Below, one piece after another: positions 1 through 9,462 of a stretch of DNA of 64,000 nt (positions are counted from its first letter, which is position 1; each line of letters opens with the position of its first letter). The notes beneath the pieces were generated by a model. It was not told the origin of the DNA. It worked only from the letters and a program-made list of their open reading frames with translations, and did no database searches. Made by a program: the position numbers and the translations under genes. The DNA is taken from positions 62,001-126,000 of the forward strand of contig CAWCDT010000006.1 of NCBI GenBank assembly GCA_963794385.1, in the 5' to 3' direction. The DNA comes from Gaiellasilicea sp963794385 (lineage in GTDB: Bacteria > Actinomycetota > Thermoleophilia > Gaiellales > Gaiellaceae).

Positions 1-26
1 GCGAGCAGGAGCACGAACCGCCGCAT
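1..26 (-). CDS. 5' end of a probable secreted or membrane protein, cut by the window edge
   Basis: Only eight codons are visible, reading Met-Arg-Arg-Phe-Val-Leu-Leu-Leu, which is the basic-then-hydrophobic opening of a signal peptide or membrane anchor. A TACCCT box on the same strand (positions 42-37) lies 10 nt before the ATG, the same leaderless-promoter arrangement seen at many other starts in this window. The gene is divergent from the biotin carboxylase gene. Function cannot be told from this fragment. Confidence 0.45.
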
Positions 27-52
27 CAGGCGGCTCAGGGTACCAACCGCAA

Positions 53-58
53 TACGAT
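53..58 (+). promoter_or_regulatory. -10 box (TACGAT) of the biotin carboxylase gene
   Basis: A TANNNT hexamer 8 nt upstream of the ATG, with no ribosome-binding site between them. It fits leaderless transcription, a pattern repeated through the window. No convincing -35 box is visible. Confidence 0.45.
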
Positions 59-66
59 CCCACCCG

Positions 67-1686
67 ATGGCGATCCGGAAGCTCCTGGTGGCGAACCGCG
101 GCGAGATCGCGCTGCGCGTCTTCCGCACCTGTCGTGAGCTCGGGATCGCGACCGTCGCCGTGGCAGCCCCCGACGACCGCGGCGCGCTGCACGCCCGCTC
201 GGCCGACGAGACCGTCGACATCGCCGGCTACCTCCACTCGGAGGAGCACATCAGGGCGGCGCGGGAGACGGGCGCCGACGCGATCCATCCCGGCTACGGC
301 TTCCTCGCGGAGAGCGCGGACTTTGCCGAGGCGGTCGAGGCCGCCGGCTTGACGTGGGTCGGACCGCCGCCCGAGGCGCTCCGGCAGGGCGGCGACAAGC
401 TCGCCGCGAAGCGGATCGCGGCCGAGGCGGGCGTCCCGGTCGTGCCCAGCGGAGAGCCCGCGGAGATCGGCTTCCCTCTCCTCGTCAAGGCGGCCGCCGG
501 GGGCGGCGGGCGCGGCATGCGCGTCGTCCGGCGGCCGGACGAGCTCGAGGAGGCGCTCGCAGCGGCAACACGAGAAGCCGAGTCGGCGTTCGGCGACGGG
601 ACGGTCTTCTGCGAGCGCTACGTCGAGCGTCCGCGCCACGTCGAGATCCAGTTGCTCGCCGACACGCACGGAACCGTGGTCGCGCTCGGCGAGCGCGACT
701 GCTCGGTGCAGCGCCGGCACCAGAAGGTGCTCGAGGAATCGCCCTCGCCCGCGCTCGACCCCGAGCTGCGCGCGGCGATGAGCGAGGCGGCGGTCGCGTT
801 CGCGAAGGCGATCGGCTACGTGAGCGCCGGCACGGCCGAGTTCATGCTCGACGGGCGGGACTTCTTCTTCCTCGAGCTCAACGCTCGGATCCAGGTGGAG
901 CACCCGGTCACGGAGCTCGTCACCGGCCGCGATTTGATTCGGGATCAGATTCGTGTCGCCGAGGGCGAGCGGCTCGAGCCAAGTAACAGTCTGTTACAAG
1001 GTCACGCGGTCGAGGCGCGGCTCTACGCCGAGGATCCGCGCACGTTCCTCCCCCAGGCGGGCACGGTCGAGCGGCTGCTTCTCCCGAACGGGATCCGCGT
1101 CGACGCCGGCGTTGCGGAGGGCGACGAGGTCGGCACCGCGTACGACCCGATGATCGCGAAGCTCGTCGCCCACGGGCCGACCAGGGCCGAGGCGCTCGCG
1201 CGGCTCGCCGATGCGCTCGACGAGACCGAGGTCGGAGGGATCACGACGAACCTGCCATTCCTGCGCTGGCTCGTCGCGCACCCCGTCATCCGCGCGGGCG
1301 AGGCGACGACGGCCTTCCTGACCGAGCATCCGCCTCTCTCCGAGGCGCCGCTGCGCCTCTCCGACGGCGTCTGGCGCGGCGGCTGGCGGCTCAACCTGCC
1401 CGCCGCGGCTCCGGCCCCCGCGCCGGACGTCGACAGCTCATCGCACGACCACGCCGCCGGCGGCGGCGAAACCGCCGTCACGGCGCCGATGCCGGGGACG
1501 GTGATCCGTGTCGACGTCGCTCCCGGCGACCGGGTCGAGGCACGCCGGCCGCTGCTCGTGCTCGAGGCGATGAAGATGGAGACGCCGCTCGTCGCCCCCT
1601 ACGACGCGACGGTGAAGGCCGTGCACGTCGAGGAGGGCGCGCGTGTCGCCGGCGGCGCCCTCCTCGTCGAGCTCGAGTCGGACTAA
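67..1686 (+). CDS. Acyl-CoA carboxylase alpha subunit: biotin carboxylase fused to biotin carboxyl carrier domain
   Basis: ATP-dependent carboxylation of biotin for an acetyl-/propionyl-CoA carboxylase; a separate carboxyltransferase beta subunit is needed and is not in this window. Of 539 aa, residues 1-110 are the biotin carboxylase N-domain (opening MAIRKLLVANRGEIALRV), about 115-310 the ATP-grasp domain with a glycine-rich loop (AAAGGGGRGMR) and the catalytic stretch ELNARIQVEHPVTE, and about 330-430 the C-domain. An Ala/Pro/Asp linker leads to a biotinyl domain with EAMKMETP, biotinylated Lys near residue 503. It is shorter than typical 590-660 aa alpha subunits because the linker region is small. 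TACGAT at 53-58 lies 8 nt before the ATG and no Shine-Dalgarno is visible, suggesting a leaderless mRNA. Substrate (acetyl- or propionyl-CoA) is not decidable from this subunit. Confidence 0.93.
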   Translation: MAIRKLLVANRGEIALRVFRTCRELGIATVAVAAPDDRGALHARSADETVDIAGYLHSEEHIRAARETGADAIHPGYGFLAESADFAEAVEAAGLTWVGPPPEALRQGGDKLAAKRIAAEAGVPVVPSGEPAEIGFPLLVKAAAGGGGRGMRVVRRPDELEEALAAATREAESAFGDGTVFCERYVERPRHVEIQLLADTHGTVVALGERDCSVQRRHQKVLEESPSPALDPELRAAMSEAAVAFAKAIGYVSAGTAEFMLDGRDFFFLELNARIQVEHPVTELVTGRDLIRDQIRVAEGERLEPSNSLLQGHAVEARLYAEDPRTFLPQAGTVERLLLPNGIRVDAGVAEGDEVGTAYDPMIAKLVAHGPTRAEALARLADALDETEVGGITTNLPFLRWLVAHPVIRAGEATTAFLTEHPPLSEAPLRLSDGVWRGGWRLNLPAAAPAPAPDVDSSSHDHAAGGGETAVTAPMPGTVIRVDVAPGDRVEARRPLLVLEAMKMETPLVAPYDATVKAVHVEEGARVAGGALLVELESD

Positions 1687-1861
1687 GCCTCGCTCTGAGC
1701 GGCCTGAGGCGAAGGCTGCCTCGAGCGAGCGAGGATTGCCGCCGTCAGGGCAGCCAGCACCCCGCCCGCCAGCTCAACCGTCCAGCCGTCGTCGAGGGCC
1801 GACGCAGCTCGCGCGGCCCGCGAACGTCGACGCGACGAAGATCTAGAGAGGTTCTCTAAGG
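1687..1861. other. Convergent intergenic region with a weak inverted repeat
   Basis: This 175-bp stretch lies between the convergent biotin carboxylase and SCP2 genes. It holds no gene I can support. The one structural element is a 6-bp inverted repeat, TAGAGA-GGT-TCTCTA, at 1844-1858 just beyond the SCP2 stop, a weak candidate for 3'-end formation. Confidence 0.4.
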
Positions 1862-2170
1862 CTAGAACAGCTTTTGCAGCTTCATCGCAGCGCCCATGTC
1901 GCCCTTGATCTTGAGCTTCCCCGTCATGTACGCCGTCGTGGGGTTCTGCTCGCCTTTCACGACCGCCAGCATGGTCTCTTCGGACGTCGAGATCGTCGTG
2001 TCGGCCTCGCCGCCGCCCTCGGTGACGTTGACGGCCCCGTCCGCGACCGCGACGTGCCACTGGCCGGCGCCCTCGATGTCGAAGAGGTACGAGTTGTTCA
2101 TCCCGGCGAGCTTCTCCGGGTCCGCCCTGCCGGCAAGGCTGTCGAAGAACTCCTTGACGCTGTCGGCCAT
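1862..2170 (-). CDS. SCP2 sterol-binding-domain protein
   Basis: A 102-aa single-domain protein resembling the SCP-2 sterol/lipid transfer fold. Visible family features are an N-terminal helix, a beta-strand region (YLFDIEGAGQWHVAVADG) and a C-terminal stretch around GEQNPTTAYMTGKLKIKGD ending in hydrophobic residues. Such proteins bind acyl chains or lipids in a hydrophobic tunnel. The start at 2170 is chosen because AAGGAG lies 10 nt upstream; longer readings run through non-coding sequence. It is divergent from an acyl-CoA dehydrogenase 61 bp away, consistent with a lipid-handling role, though the ligand is unknown. Confidence 0.8.
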   Translation of the reverse strand: MADSVKEFFDSLAGRADPEKLAGMNNSYLFDIEGAGQWHVAVADGAVNVTEGGGEADTTISTSEETMLAVVKGEQNPTTAYMTGKLKIKGDMGAAMKLQKLF

Positions 2171-2231
2171 CTCGATTTGCTCCTTGGTCGGTGGACAGCC
2201 GAATCTACCCGGTAGCATCGGCGCGCGGCGC

Positions 2232-3365
2232 ATGGACCTCGACCTGACCCAGGAGCAGCAGCTCGTGCGCGACACCGTACGTGAGTTCGCGCGCGAGCGC
2301 GTCGCTCCGGTCGCCGAGGAGCTCGACCGCGAGTCGCGCTTCCCGTATGAGATCGTGGCAGAGCTCGGCGAGCTCGGGCTGATGGGCCTGGCGATCCCGG
2401 AGGAGTACGGCGGTGCAGGCGGCGACACGGTCTCGTACGCGCTGGCGATCGAGGAGCTGACGCGGATCGACTCATCCGTCGCGATCACGGTCGCGGCACA
2501 CACCTCGCTCGGGACGATGCCGATCTTCCTCTTCGGCTCGGAGGAGCAGAAGCGCGAATGGCTGCCCGACCTCGCCTCCGGCCGCAGGCTGGCCGCGTTC
2601 GGGTTGACCGAGCCCGGGGCGGGCTCGGACGCCGGCAACACGCGGACGACCGCCGAGCTGCGCGACGGCACGTGGGTCATCAACGGCTCGAAGATGTTCA
2701 TCACGAACGCCGGTACCGACGTCACGTGGGGTGTGACGCTGACCGCGCGCACCGGCGAGGACGAGATCTCGAACATCGTCGTCACGAACGGGACGGCCGG
2801 CTACGAGGTCTCGGCGCCGATGAAGAAGCTCGGCTGGCGCTCGTCCGACACCCGCGAGCTCTCCTTTCGCGACGCGGCCGTCCCCGAGGGCAACCTGCTC
2901 GGGCCGCGCGGCGCCGGCTTCCAGCAGTTCCTCGAGATCCTCGACGGCGGCCGGATCTCGGTCGCCGCGATGGGCGTGGGCCTCGCGCAGGGCGCCTACG
3001 ACCTGGCCGCTGCATACGCGAAAGAGCGGGAGCAGTTCGGCAAGCCGATCTCGAGCTTCCAGGCGGTGCGGTTCAGACTCGCGGACATGGCGACCGAGAT
3101 CGAGGCTGGCCGCGGGCTGGTGCTCCGGGCCGCGTGGCTGAAGGATCAGGGCCGCCCGTTCGCGCGGGAGGCGGCGATGGCGAAGCTCTACACCGGCGAG
3201 CTCTCCAACCGCGCCGCGAACTGGGCCCTCCAGATCCACGGCGGCTACGGCTTCATGGACGAGTACGCGATCTCGCGCCTCTATCGCGACCAGAAGGTCC
3301 TCGAGATCGGCGAGGGCACGAACGACGTGCAGCGAATGGTGATCGCGAAGCAGCTCGGCCTGTAG
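2232..3365 (+). CDS. Acyl-CoA dehydrogenase
   Basis: FAD-dependent alpha,beta-dehydrogenation of an acyl-CoA, passing electrons to ETF (genes at 45.1-48.6 kb). 377 aa with the standard three-domain layout: N-terminal helical domain (1-115), middle beta domain with the signature FGLTEPGAGSDAG near 130, and C-terminal domain with ILDGGRISVAAMGVG, the CoA/FAD-contacting GGYGFMDEY and the base-containing IGEGTNDVQ. The Glu in that last motif is the catalytic-base position of short/medium-chain enzymes. Chain-length specificity cannot be read from sequence. A TAGCAT box at 2213-2218 lies 13 nt before the ATG. The gene is divergent from the SCP2 gene and convergent with the ABC importer operon. Confidence 0.93.
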   Translation: MDLDLTQEQQLVRDTVREFARERVAPVAEELDRESRFPYEIVAELGELGLMGLAIPEEYGGAGGDTVSYALAIEELTRIDSSVAITVAAHTSLGTMPIFLFGSEEQKREWLPDLASGRRLAAFGLTEPGAGSDAGNTRTTAELRDGTWVINGSKMFITNAGTDVTWGVTLTARTGEDEISNIVVTNGTAGYEVSAPMKKLGWRSSDTRELSFRDAAVPEGNLLGPRGAGFQQFLEILDGGRISVAAMGVGLAQGAYDLAAAYAKEREQFGKPISSFQAVRFRLADMATEIEAGRGLVLRAAWLKDQGRPFAREAAMAKLYTGELSNRAANWALQIHGGYGFMDEYAISRLYRDQKVLEIGEGTNDVQRMVIAKQLGL

Positions 3366-3380
3366 GCCGAGCTCGAGGGC

Positions 3381-3383
<3 letters not shown>
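3363..3383. terminator. Inverted repeat spanning both stop codons of convergent genes
   Basis: TAGGCC and GGCCTA flank a 9-nt loop that is itself partly palindromic. The repeat includes the TAG stop of the acyl-CoA dehydrogenase and the TAG stop of the facing ABC gene. It could act as a bidirectional 3' end; there is no T-run, so this is tentative. Confidence 0.3.
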
Positions 3384-4243
<860 letters not shown>

Positions 4244-4247
<4 letters not shown>

Positions 4248-5260
4248 GCGGGCGCTTTCTCGCGCTCGGGCTTCGCAGCGCGCTCGGAGGCGGGATGGGC
4301 CGAGCGGACCCAGTGGCCCGGCCGGAGCTCGCGCAGCTCGGGCGCCTCCTCGGTGCACGAGTCGCCGCCCGCGTACGGACAGCGCGGCCCGAAGCGGCAC
4401 GCCGCGGGCGGGTCGATCAGGTCGGGCGGGCGGCCGGGAATCGCCGTCAGGCGGCCCTGGCGGATCCCCTCGCCCTCGATCTGCGGCAGCGCGCCGAGGA
4501 GCGCCTCCGTATACGGGTGCTCCGGGTTGTCGAACAGGTCGAGCGTCGTCGCGTGCTCCACGACCTGGCCGGCGTACATGACGATGATGTCGTCGGCGGC
4601 CTCGGCGACAACGCCCATGTCGTGCGTGATGATGATCATCGCCATGTCGTGCTCGTGGCGAAGGTCGTCGAGCAGGTCGAGCACCGAAGCCTGGACGGTC
4701 ACGTCGAGCGCGGTCGTCGGCTCGTCGGCGATCAACAGCTTCGGGTCGCAGGAGAGCGCGATTGCGATCATGACGCGCTGGCGCATACCGCCCGAGAAAC
4801 GATGCGGGTAGTCATTGAGCCGGTCGGCCGCGCGCGGGATCCGCACCTCCTCGAGCAGCTCGACCGCCTTCTTGTTCGCCTCCTTCTGCGGCACGCCGTA
4901 ATGACGGCGGATCGTCTCGGTGATCTGCGTCCCGATCGTCAGGGTCGGGTTGAGCGAGGTCATCGGGTCCTGGAAGATCATCGCGATCTCGCGGCCGCGC
5001 ACGTCCTCGAGCTTCTTCTCCGAGAGCGTCACCAGCTCCCGGCCCTCGTAGAGCACCGAGCCGGAGACGATCTTGGCCGGCGGCTTCGGGATCAGTCCCA
5101 TGATCGAGAGCGCCGTCACCGACTTGCCGCAGCCCGACTCGCCCACGATCCCGAGCGTCTTTCCCTTCTCGAGCGAGAAGCTGACGCCGTCGACCGCCCG
5201 CACGACGCCCTCGCGGGTGAAGAAGTGTGTACGGAGGTCGTCGACTTCGAGCAGCGCCAT
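4244..5260 (-). CDS. Peptide/nickel ABC transporter ATP-binding protein (OppD/DppD type)
   Basis: Second ATPase of the importer, 338 aa. Walker A GESGCGKSV, signature SGGMRQRVMIAIAL, Walker B LLIADEPTTALD, switch His in ITHDMGVV. The C-terminus carries the oligo/dipeptide-transporter domain with the cysteine cluster C-x6-C-x7-C (CRFGPRCPYAGGDSC), which in several OppD/DppD relatives binds an Fe-S cluster. It overlaps the downstream ATPase by ATGA and follows the permease gene by 7 nt. Substrate class (peptide, dipeptide or nickel) is not determinable from the ATPase. Confidence 0.93.
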
Positions 5261-5267
5261 CTCGAGG

Positions 5268-6188
5268 CTACGTCTCCTTCGTTCTCGGATCGAGCGCGTC
5301 GCGCAGACCGTCGGCGATGAAGTTCGCGCAGATGACGAGCGAGGCGATCGCGATCGACGGGACGACGATCTCGATCGGGTGCGTTCGGTAGGTCGTGCGG
5401 CCCTCCTGCGCCATCGAGCCCCAGGAGGCGTCGGGCGGGCTGATCCCGAGTCCGATGAAGGACAGGAACGCCTCGCCGAGGATCACGGCGGGCAGCTCGA
5501 GGAAGATCGCGATGATCAGCACGCCGAGCGTGTTCGGGAGCAGGTGGCGCCCGAGGATCCGGTACCAGCGCGCGCCGACGGCCTTCGCAGCGCGCACGTA
5601 GTCGTTCTCTTTCAGCGTCAGCACCTGGCCGCGCATGATGCGGGCCGTCGTGAACCAGCTCGCGATCGAGAGCGCGATCATCATCGTCCACTTGTTGGTC
5701 GTCCCGATGATTGCGAGCGTAATGATCGCGAAGGGCAGGTACGGGAGGCCGTAGAGCGCGTCGAGGAAGCGCATCATCGCGTTGTCGAGTCGGCCGCCGA
5801 CGAAGCCGGAGATCGACCCGTAGACGACGCCGATGAAGAGGATCGCGAACGTCGCGCCGAAGGCGATCAGGATCGAGACCCGGCCGCCCTCGGCGGCGCG
5901 CGTCAGGAGGTCGCGCCCGAACTTGTCCGTGCCCAACGGGTGCTCCAGGCTCGGGCCCTGCTTCGCCTCCGCGAAGTTCACCTCGTTGCCGTCGTAGGGA
6001 GAGACCACGGGCCAGATCAGGCAGAAGAGGAGGATAGACACGAAGAGCGCGCCGGCGACCACGGCCCCCTTGTTGCGGATGTAGCGTCGCCACGCGTCTT
6101 TCCAGAGATTCGATTGCCGGATCGGCGCGCCCGACGGAGCCAGGTTGGGCTCGATCGTGAGCTCGTCGCGGGCGTCGGTGACGGTCAT
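5268..6188 (-). CDS. ABC transporter permease (OppC/DppC type)
   Basis: Inner-membrane permease, 306 aa. An N-terminal cytoplasmic segment precedes a first membrane helix (VVAGALFVSILLFCLIWPVV), a periplasmic region with the family-typical HPLGTDKFGRDLLTR, and about five more helices. The EAA coupling loop is visible as VRAAKAVGARWYRILGRHLLPN. The C-terminus GLRDALDPRTKET is typical of DppC. The start MTVTDARDE is chosen because only 4 nt separate it from the stop of the upstream permease. Confidence 0.92.
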   Translation of the reverse strand: MTVTDARDELTIEPNLAPSGAPIRQSNLWKDAWRRYIRNKGAVVAGALFVSILLFCLIWPVVSPYDGNEVNFAEAKQGPSLEHPLGTDKFGRDLLTRAAEGGRVSILIAFGATFAILFIGVVYGSISGFVGGRLDNAMMRFLDALYGLPYLPFAIITLAIIGTTNKWTMMIALSIASWFTTARIMRGQVLTLKENDYVRAAKAVGARWYRILGRHLLPNTLGVLIIAIFLELPAVILGEAFLSFIGLGISPPDASWGSMAQEGRTTYRTHPIEIVVPSIAIASLVICANFIADGLRDALDPRTKET

Positions 6189-6192
6189 GTGC

Positions 6193-7119
6193 TCAGGTGC
6201 GCGCGTCCCGGGTCCGCGGGTCGAGGATGCCGTAGAGGATGTCGACAATCAGGTTCGCGAAGATGATGATCACCGAGAGCAGCACGGTCAGGCCCATTAC
6301 GACGGAATAGTCGCGGGCGTTGACGGCGGTGACGTAGTACTGGCCGATTCCGGGGATGTTGAAGATCAGCTCGATCACGAACGAGCCGGTGATGATGAAG
6401 CCGAGCAGCGGGCCGGCGGCCGTGATCACGGGGATGAGCGAGTTACGGAGCACGTGCAGGCCGACGACGCGCCGGTAGCGCAGCCCCTTCGCCCTCGCCG
6501 TGCGCACGTAGTCCTGCTGCAGCGTCTCCAGCATCGTCCCCCGCACCAGCCGCGCGAACAGTGCCATCGGGGCGAACCCGAGCGCGATCGAGGGCAGGAT
6601 CTTGTGCTCCCAGGTCGTCCAGCCGCTCGTCGGTAACAGGTTCGCCTCGAGTGCGATGAAATAGATCAGGAGTGTTGCGACCAGGAAACTCGGGATCGCG
6701 TGGAAGATGTTCGAGAAGAACATCGCCGAGTAGTCGATCACCGTGTTGTGCTTCAGTGCCGCTATCACCCCCAACGGCACTCCGACGACGATCGCGAAGA
6801 TGAACGCATAGAGCCCGAGCTCGATCGACTTCGGGAAGTGGGTCTTCACGATGTCGTTCACGGTGCGGCCGCGCACGACCAGCGAGGGCCCGAGGTCGAA
6901 GGTCGCCACGCCCTTGACGTAGTACAGGTACTGCTGCCACCAGGGCTTGTTGACGTTGAATTTCCGCTCCAGATTCGCCTGAACGGCCGGTGGCACGGCG
7001 CGCTCGCTCTGGCGGAAGGGGTTGCCCCCGATCTGCCGCATCATCATGAACGTCAGGAAGATCACGACCAGCATCACCGGGATCGTCCAGAAAAGCCGCC
7101 TGACGATGAACTTGAGCAC
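6193..7119 (-). CDS. ABC transporter permease (OppB/DppB type)
   Basis: 308-aa inner-membrane permease. It opens with the family hallmark MLKFIVRRLFWTIPVMLVV, has a large periplasmic segment after the first helix, the EAA loop YVRTARAKGLRYRRVVGLHVLRN, and the C-terminal DILYGILDPRTR. It is followed 4 nt later by the partner permease and preceded by a strong hairpin that separates it from the substrate-binding protein gene. Confidence 0.93.
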   Translation of the reverse strand: MLKFIVRRLFWTIPVMLVVIFLTFMMMRQIGGNPFRQSERAVPPAVQANLERKFNVNKPWWQQYLYYVKGVATFDLGPSLVVRGRTVNDIVKTHFPKSIELGLYAFIFAIVVGVPLGVIAALKHNTVIDYSAMFFSNIFHAIPSFLVATLLIYFIALEANLLPTSGWTTWEHKILPSIALGFAPMALFARLVRGTMLETLQQDYVRTARAKGLRYRRVVGLHVLRNSLIPVITAAGPLLGFIITGSFVIELIFNIPGIGQYYVTAVNARDYSVVMGLTVLLSVIIIFANLIVDILYGILDPRTRDART

Positions 7120-7158
7120 GGTGTGACCCTACTACCCTGGTCGGGATTTCACGAACAC

Positions 7159-7188
7159 GCGGACGGGGCTCGCTCGAGCCCCGTCCGC
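7159..7188. terminator. Strong intercistronic hairpin between binding-protein and permease genes
   Basis: Perfect 14-bp inverted repeat (arms GCGGACGGGGCTCG at 7159-7172 and its complement at 7175-7188) with a 2-nt loop, extendable past a bulge by GAACA/TGTTC. It sits 24 nt beyond the stop of the substrate-binding-protein gene and 40 nt before the permease start. There is no T-run, so it probably acts as a partial terminator or 3' stabiliser giving more binding-protein mRNA than permease mRNA. The second ABC operon has an analogous hairpin in the same place. Confidence 0.65.
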
Positions 7189-7211
7189 TGTTCGCGTCGA
7201 ACCACGCGTTG

Positions 7212-8879
7212 CTACTCGGTGACGACGACTTTGGTGAAGTCGATCTGGTCGAGCAGGTTGACCGCGATTGAGTCCTTGATGCTCTGCCGCTCGAGCGTTG
7301 GGTACGTGTAGAAGTAGATCGGCAGGACCGGCAATTCGCCGTTCTCGCCGAAGAGGATCTCCTCCGCCTCGGCGTAAAGCGCGTAGCGAGCGTCGTTGTC
7401 CGGCGTGTTGCGGGCCTCCTCGATCTTCGCGTCGTACTCCTCGTTGCAGAAGTTGGTCGAGTTGTTGCCCGACTCGCATGTCCACAGCTCGAGGAAGTTG
7501 ATCGCGTCGACGAAGTCGCCGATCCAGCCGAGCCGGTAGACGTCGACGTCGCTGTTCGGCGGCGGCCCCAGGAACTCCAGGTACTGCTGGAACTCCTGCT
7601 GCTTGATCGTGCTCGTGATCCCGAGCTCCTTCCAGGCCGCCTGAATGGCGACCGCGATCTCACGGTGACCCGGGGCGTCGTTGATGTAGAGGGTGATGTT
7701 CTGCTTGGGGCTGGCGACGTCGTTCATGAGCTCCTTCGCCTGCTCCAGGTCACCCTCGGCGGACGTCCACGGCGAGTCTGGGTTGATCACGTCGAAGCCG
7801 GGCATGCCCTGAGGCGTGAAGCCGTTCGCCGGGAGCTGGTCGGCCTGCGCGACGTTGTCGATGATCGACTGCTGCGGAATCGCCAGTGCCATCGCCTTGC
7901 GCTGGTTCACGTCGGGGATGTTCTTCACGTTGACGCCGTAGTAGTAGGTGCCGAGCGCCGGATACTGCTCGTACTCCGGTGTCTCCTTGAGCCGCGACAT
8001 CTCGTCCGGCGGCAGGCCGCCGTTGAGGAAGTCGACCTCGCCGGCCTCGAAGGCCTGCACGGCGGTGATGCCGTCGGTGATCATGCGGCCGTTTACGCGG
8101 GTGAGCTTGACGCTGTCGGCGTCGCGCCACGTGTCGTCCTTGACCATGTCGATCGCCGAGTTGTGCTCCCAGCGCTCGAGCTTGAACGGGCCGTTCGTGA
8201 CGATGTTGGCCGCCTCGGTCCAGCGGTCGCCGAACTCGTCGACGGCCTTCTTGTTGACAGCGAGGAACGAGTGGTGCGCCACCTGCTGGATGAACCAGGG
8301 CTGCGGCGTCGTCAGCTTGACCTCGAGGGTCTTCTCGTCAACGGCGTTGACACCCATCCCGTCGGCGAGCGCAGCGCACTCGTCCTTCTCCGGGTCGCAG
8401 CCGTTGTACTCCTGCGCCCCGACGATGCCGTAGAACTGGTACGCGTAGTCGGCGCCGAGCTCGGGCGAGACCGTCCGCTTCCACGAGTACTCGAAGTCCT
8501 CGGCGGTGACGGGATCCCCGTTCGTCCACTTGAGGTCATCGCGGAGCGTGAACGTGACGGTCTTGCCGTCCTCGCTCGTCTCGAAGCTCTCAGCGGCGCT
8601 CCCGACGGGATTCAGATCCTCGTCGAGCCTGACGAGCGGATCCATGATATTGAGCAGAATGTTGGCCGACGTCGTGTCGCTGGCCAGACCCGGGTCGAGC
8701 GATGGCGGCTCGCCGATCCAGTTGACCGTGATGACCTGCTCGGCAGCCTCGGCCGCACCTTCTGTGGCCGCACCGGTTTCCGACCCAGCTTCGTCGTCGT
8801 CGCCGCCGCAACCGGCTGCGAGCAGCGCGAAGCTCGAGACGAGCAGCGCCAGCAACAGCCAGAGGTTCTTCGTCCTCAT
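7212..8879 (-). CDS. ABC transporter substrate-binding lipoprotein, family 5 (OppA/DppA type)
   Basis: Extracytoplasmic solute receptor, 555 aa. The signal peptide MRTKNLWLLLALLVSSF... ends in a lipobox, LLAAGC, with lipidated Cys near residue 24 and then an acidic linker (GGDDDEAGSE). The mature part shows family-5 features: VNWIGEPPSLDPG near the N-terminus, YSWKRTVSPELG, and the hinge/C-lobe region with YYYGVNVKN and RLGWIGDF. The ATG at 8879 is preferred because GGAAGGAAA lies just upstream. First gene of the operon (binding protein, permeases, two ATPases). Peptides are the likeliest cargo by family, but this is not proven. Confidence 0.93.
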   Translation of the reverse strand: MRTKNLWLLLALLVSSFALLAAGCGGDDDEAGSETGAATEGAAEAAEQVITVNWIGEPPSLDPGLASDTTSANILLNIMDPLVRLDEDLNPVGSAAESFETSEDGKTVTFTLRDDLKWTNGDPVTAEDFEYSWKRTVSPELGADYAYQFYGIVGAQEYNGCDPEKDECAALADGMGVNAVDEKTLEVKLTTPQPWFIQQVAHHSFLAVNKKAVDEFGDRWTEAANIVTNGPFKLERWEHNSAIDMVKDDTWRDADSVKLTRVNGRMITDGITAVQAFEAGEVDFLNGGLPPDEMSRLKETPEYEQYPALGTYYYGVNVKNIPDVNQRKAMALAIPQQSIIDNVAQADQLPANGFTPQGMPGFDVINPDSPWTSAEGDLEQAKELMNDVASPKQNITLYINDAPGHREIAVAIQAAWKELGITSTIKQQEFQQYLEFLGPPPNSDVDVYRLGWIGDFVDAINFLELWTCESGNNSTNFCNEEYDAKIEEARNTPDNDARYALYAEAEEILFGENGELPVLPIYFYTYPTLERQSIKDSIAVNLLDQIDFTKVVVTE

Positions 8880-8967
8880 GTGGGCTTTCCTTCCGTTGGT
8901 GTGCATTGATGCAAGGGGGCGTGAGGACGCCGAGTGGGTTTTTTCCAGGTATACCCATCCCAAACCT

Positions 8968-9448
8968 GTGAATCGGCGTCCTTTACGTCTTGCCTGCGTC
9001 GCCACGATAGCGACGGTGGTCGCTCTGTCGCCCGTTAAGCCTGCGTTATCCCACGTCGACGTGCAGCCGCGCCTCGTCGAGCCGGGTGCGATCGCGGAGC
9101 TGCGGATCGAGCTGCCCGAGCTGCGGCCGGGGGCGCCGCCGGAACGGCTCGAAGTCGAGGGGCCGGGGCTCGAGACCCTCTCCACCCGGCTCCAGGGCGT
9201 CGTTGCGTCTGAGACACGGTGGACCGCGCGGGTGCGTACAGACGCCGAGACCGAGCCCGGCGTGTTGCCACTCGTCCTGCGCGCCGTGTACGCGGACGGC
9301 GAGTCGGTCGAGGTCGAGGACGCGATCACGGTCGTGCCCGCGGCGGCCGTCGGACGATGCGTTCCCATGGGGCGCTGCCGCCGTCGGCACGCTCTTCGCG
9401 GTCGGCCTGGCGGCTGCAGCACTGTTGTTCGCACGCCGGAAAGCCTGA
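8968..9448 (+). CDS. Secreted YcnI/CopC-like protein with C-terminal membrane anchor, frameshifted
   Basis: Starts GTG at 8968 with a clear signal peptide (MNRRPLRLACVATIATVVAL, cleavage near PALSHVDV). The mature domain begins with His and has an immunoglobulin-like beta pattern (HVDVQPRLVEPGAIAELRIE), resembling DUF1775/YcnI or CopC-type copper-associated proteins; the N-terminal His would be a metal ligand in those families. The reading frame breaks near 9345 (one extra G in a GC-rich run). In the next frame the protein continues with a membrane helix and ends ARRKA at 9448. Total about 159 aa. It is 14 nt upstream of the MBL-rhodanese gene. Family assignment is tentative. Confidence 0.6.
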
Positions 9449-9454
9449 TAGCGT
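9449..9454 (+). promoter_or_regulatory. -10 box (TAGCGT) for the MBL-rhodanese gene
   Basis: TANNNT hexamer 8 nt before the GTG start and immediately after the stop of the upstream gene, suggesting an internal leaderless promoter in addition to any read-through. Confidence 0.35.
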
Positions 9455-9462
9455 CACGTTTC

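Noticed and set aside
8941..8960. GGTATACC as a shared divergent promoter between the first importer and the YcnI-like gene.
   Set aside because: The box (TATACC) does not fit TANNNT in either direction, lies far from both starts compared with the usual spacing, and has no -35 partner at proper distance.
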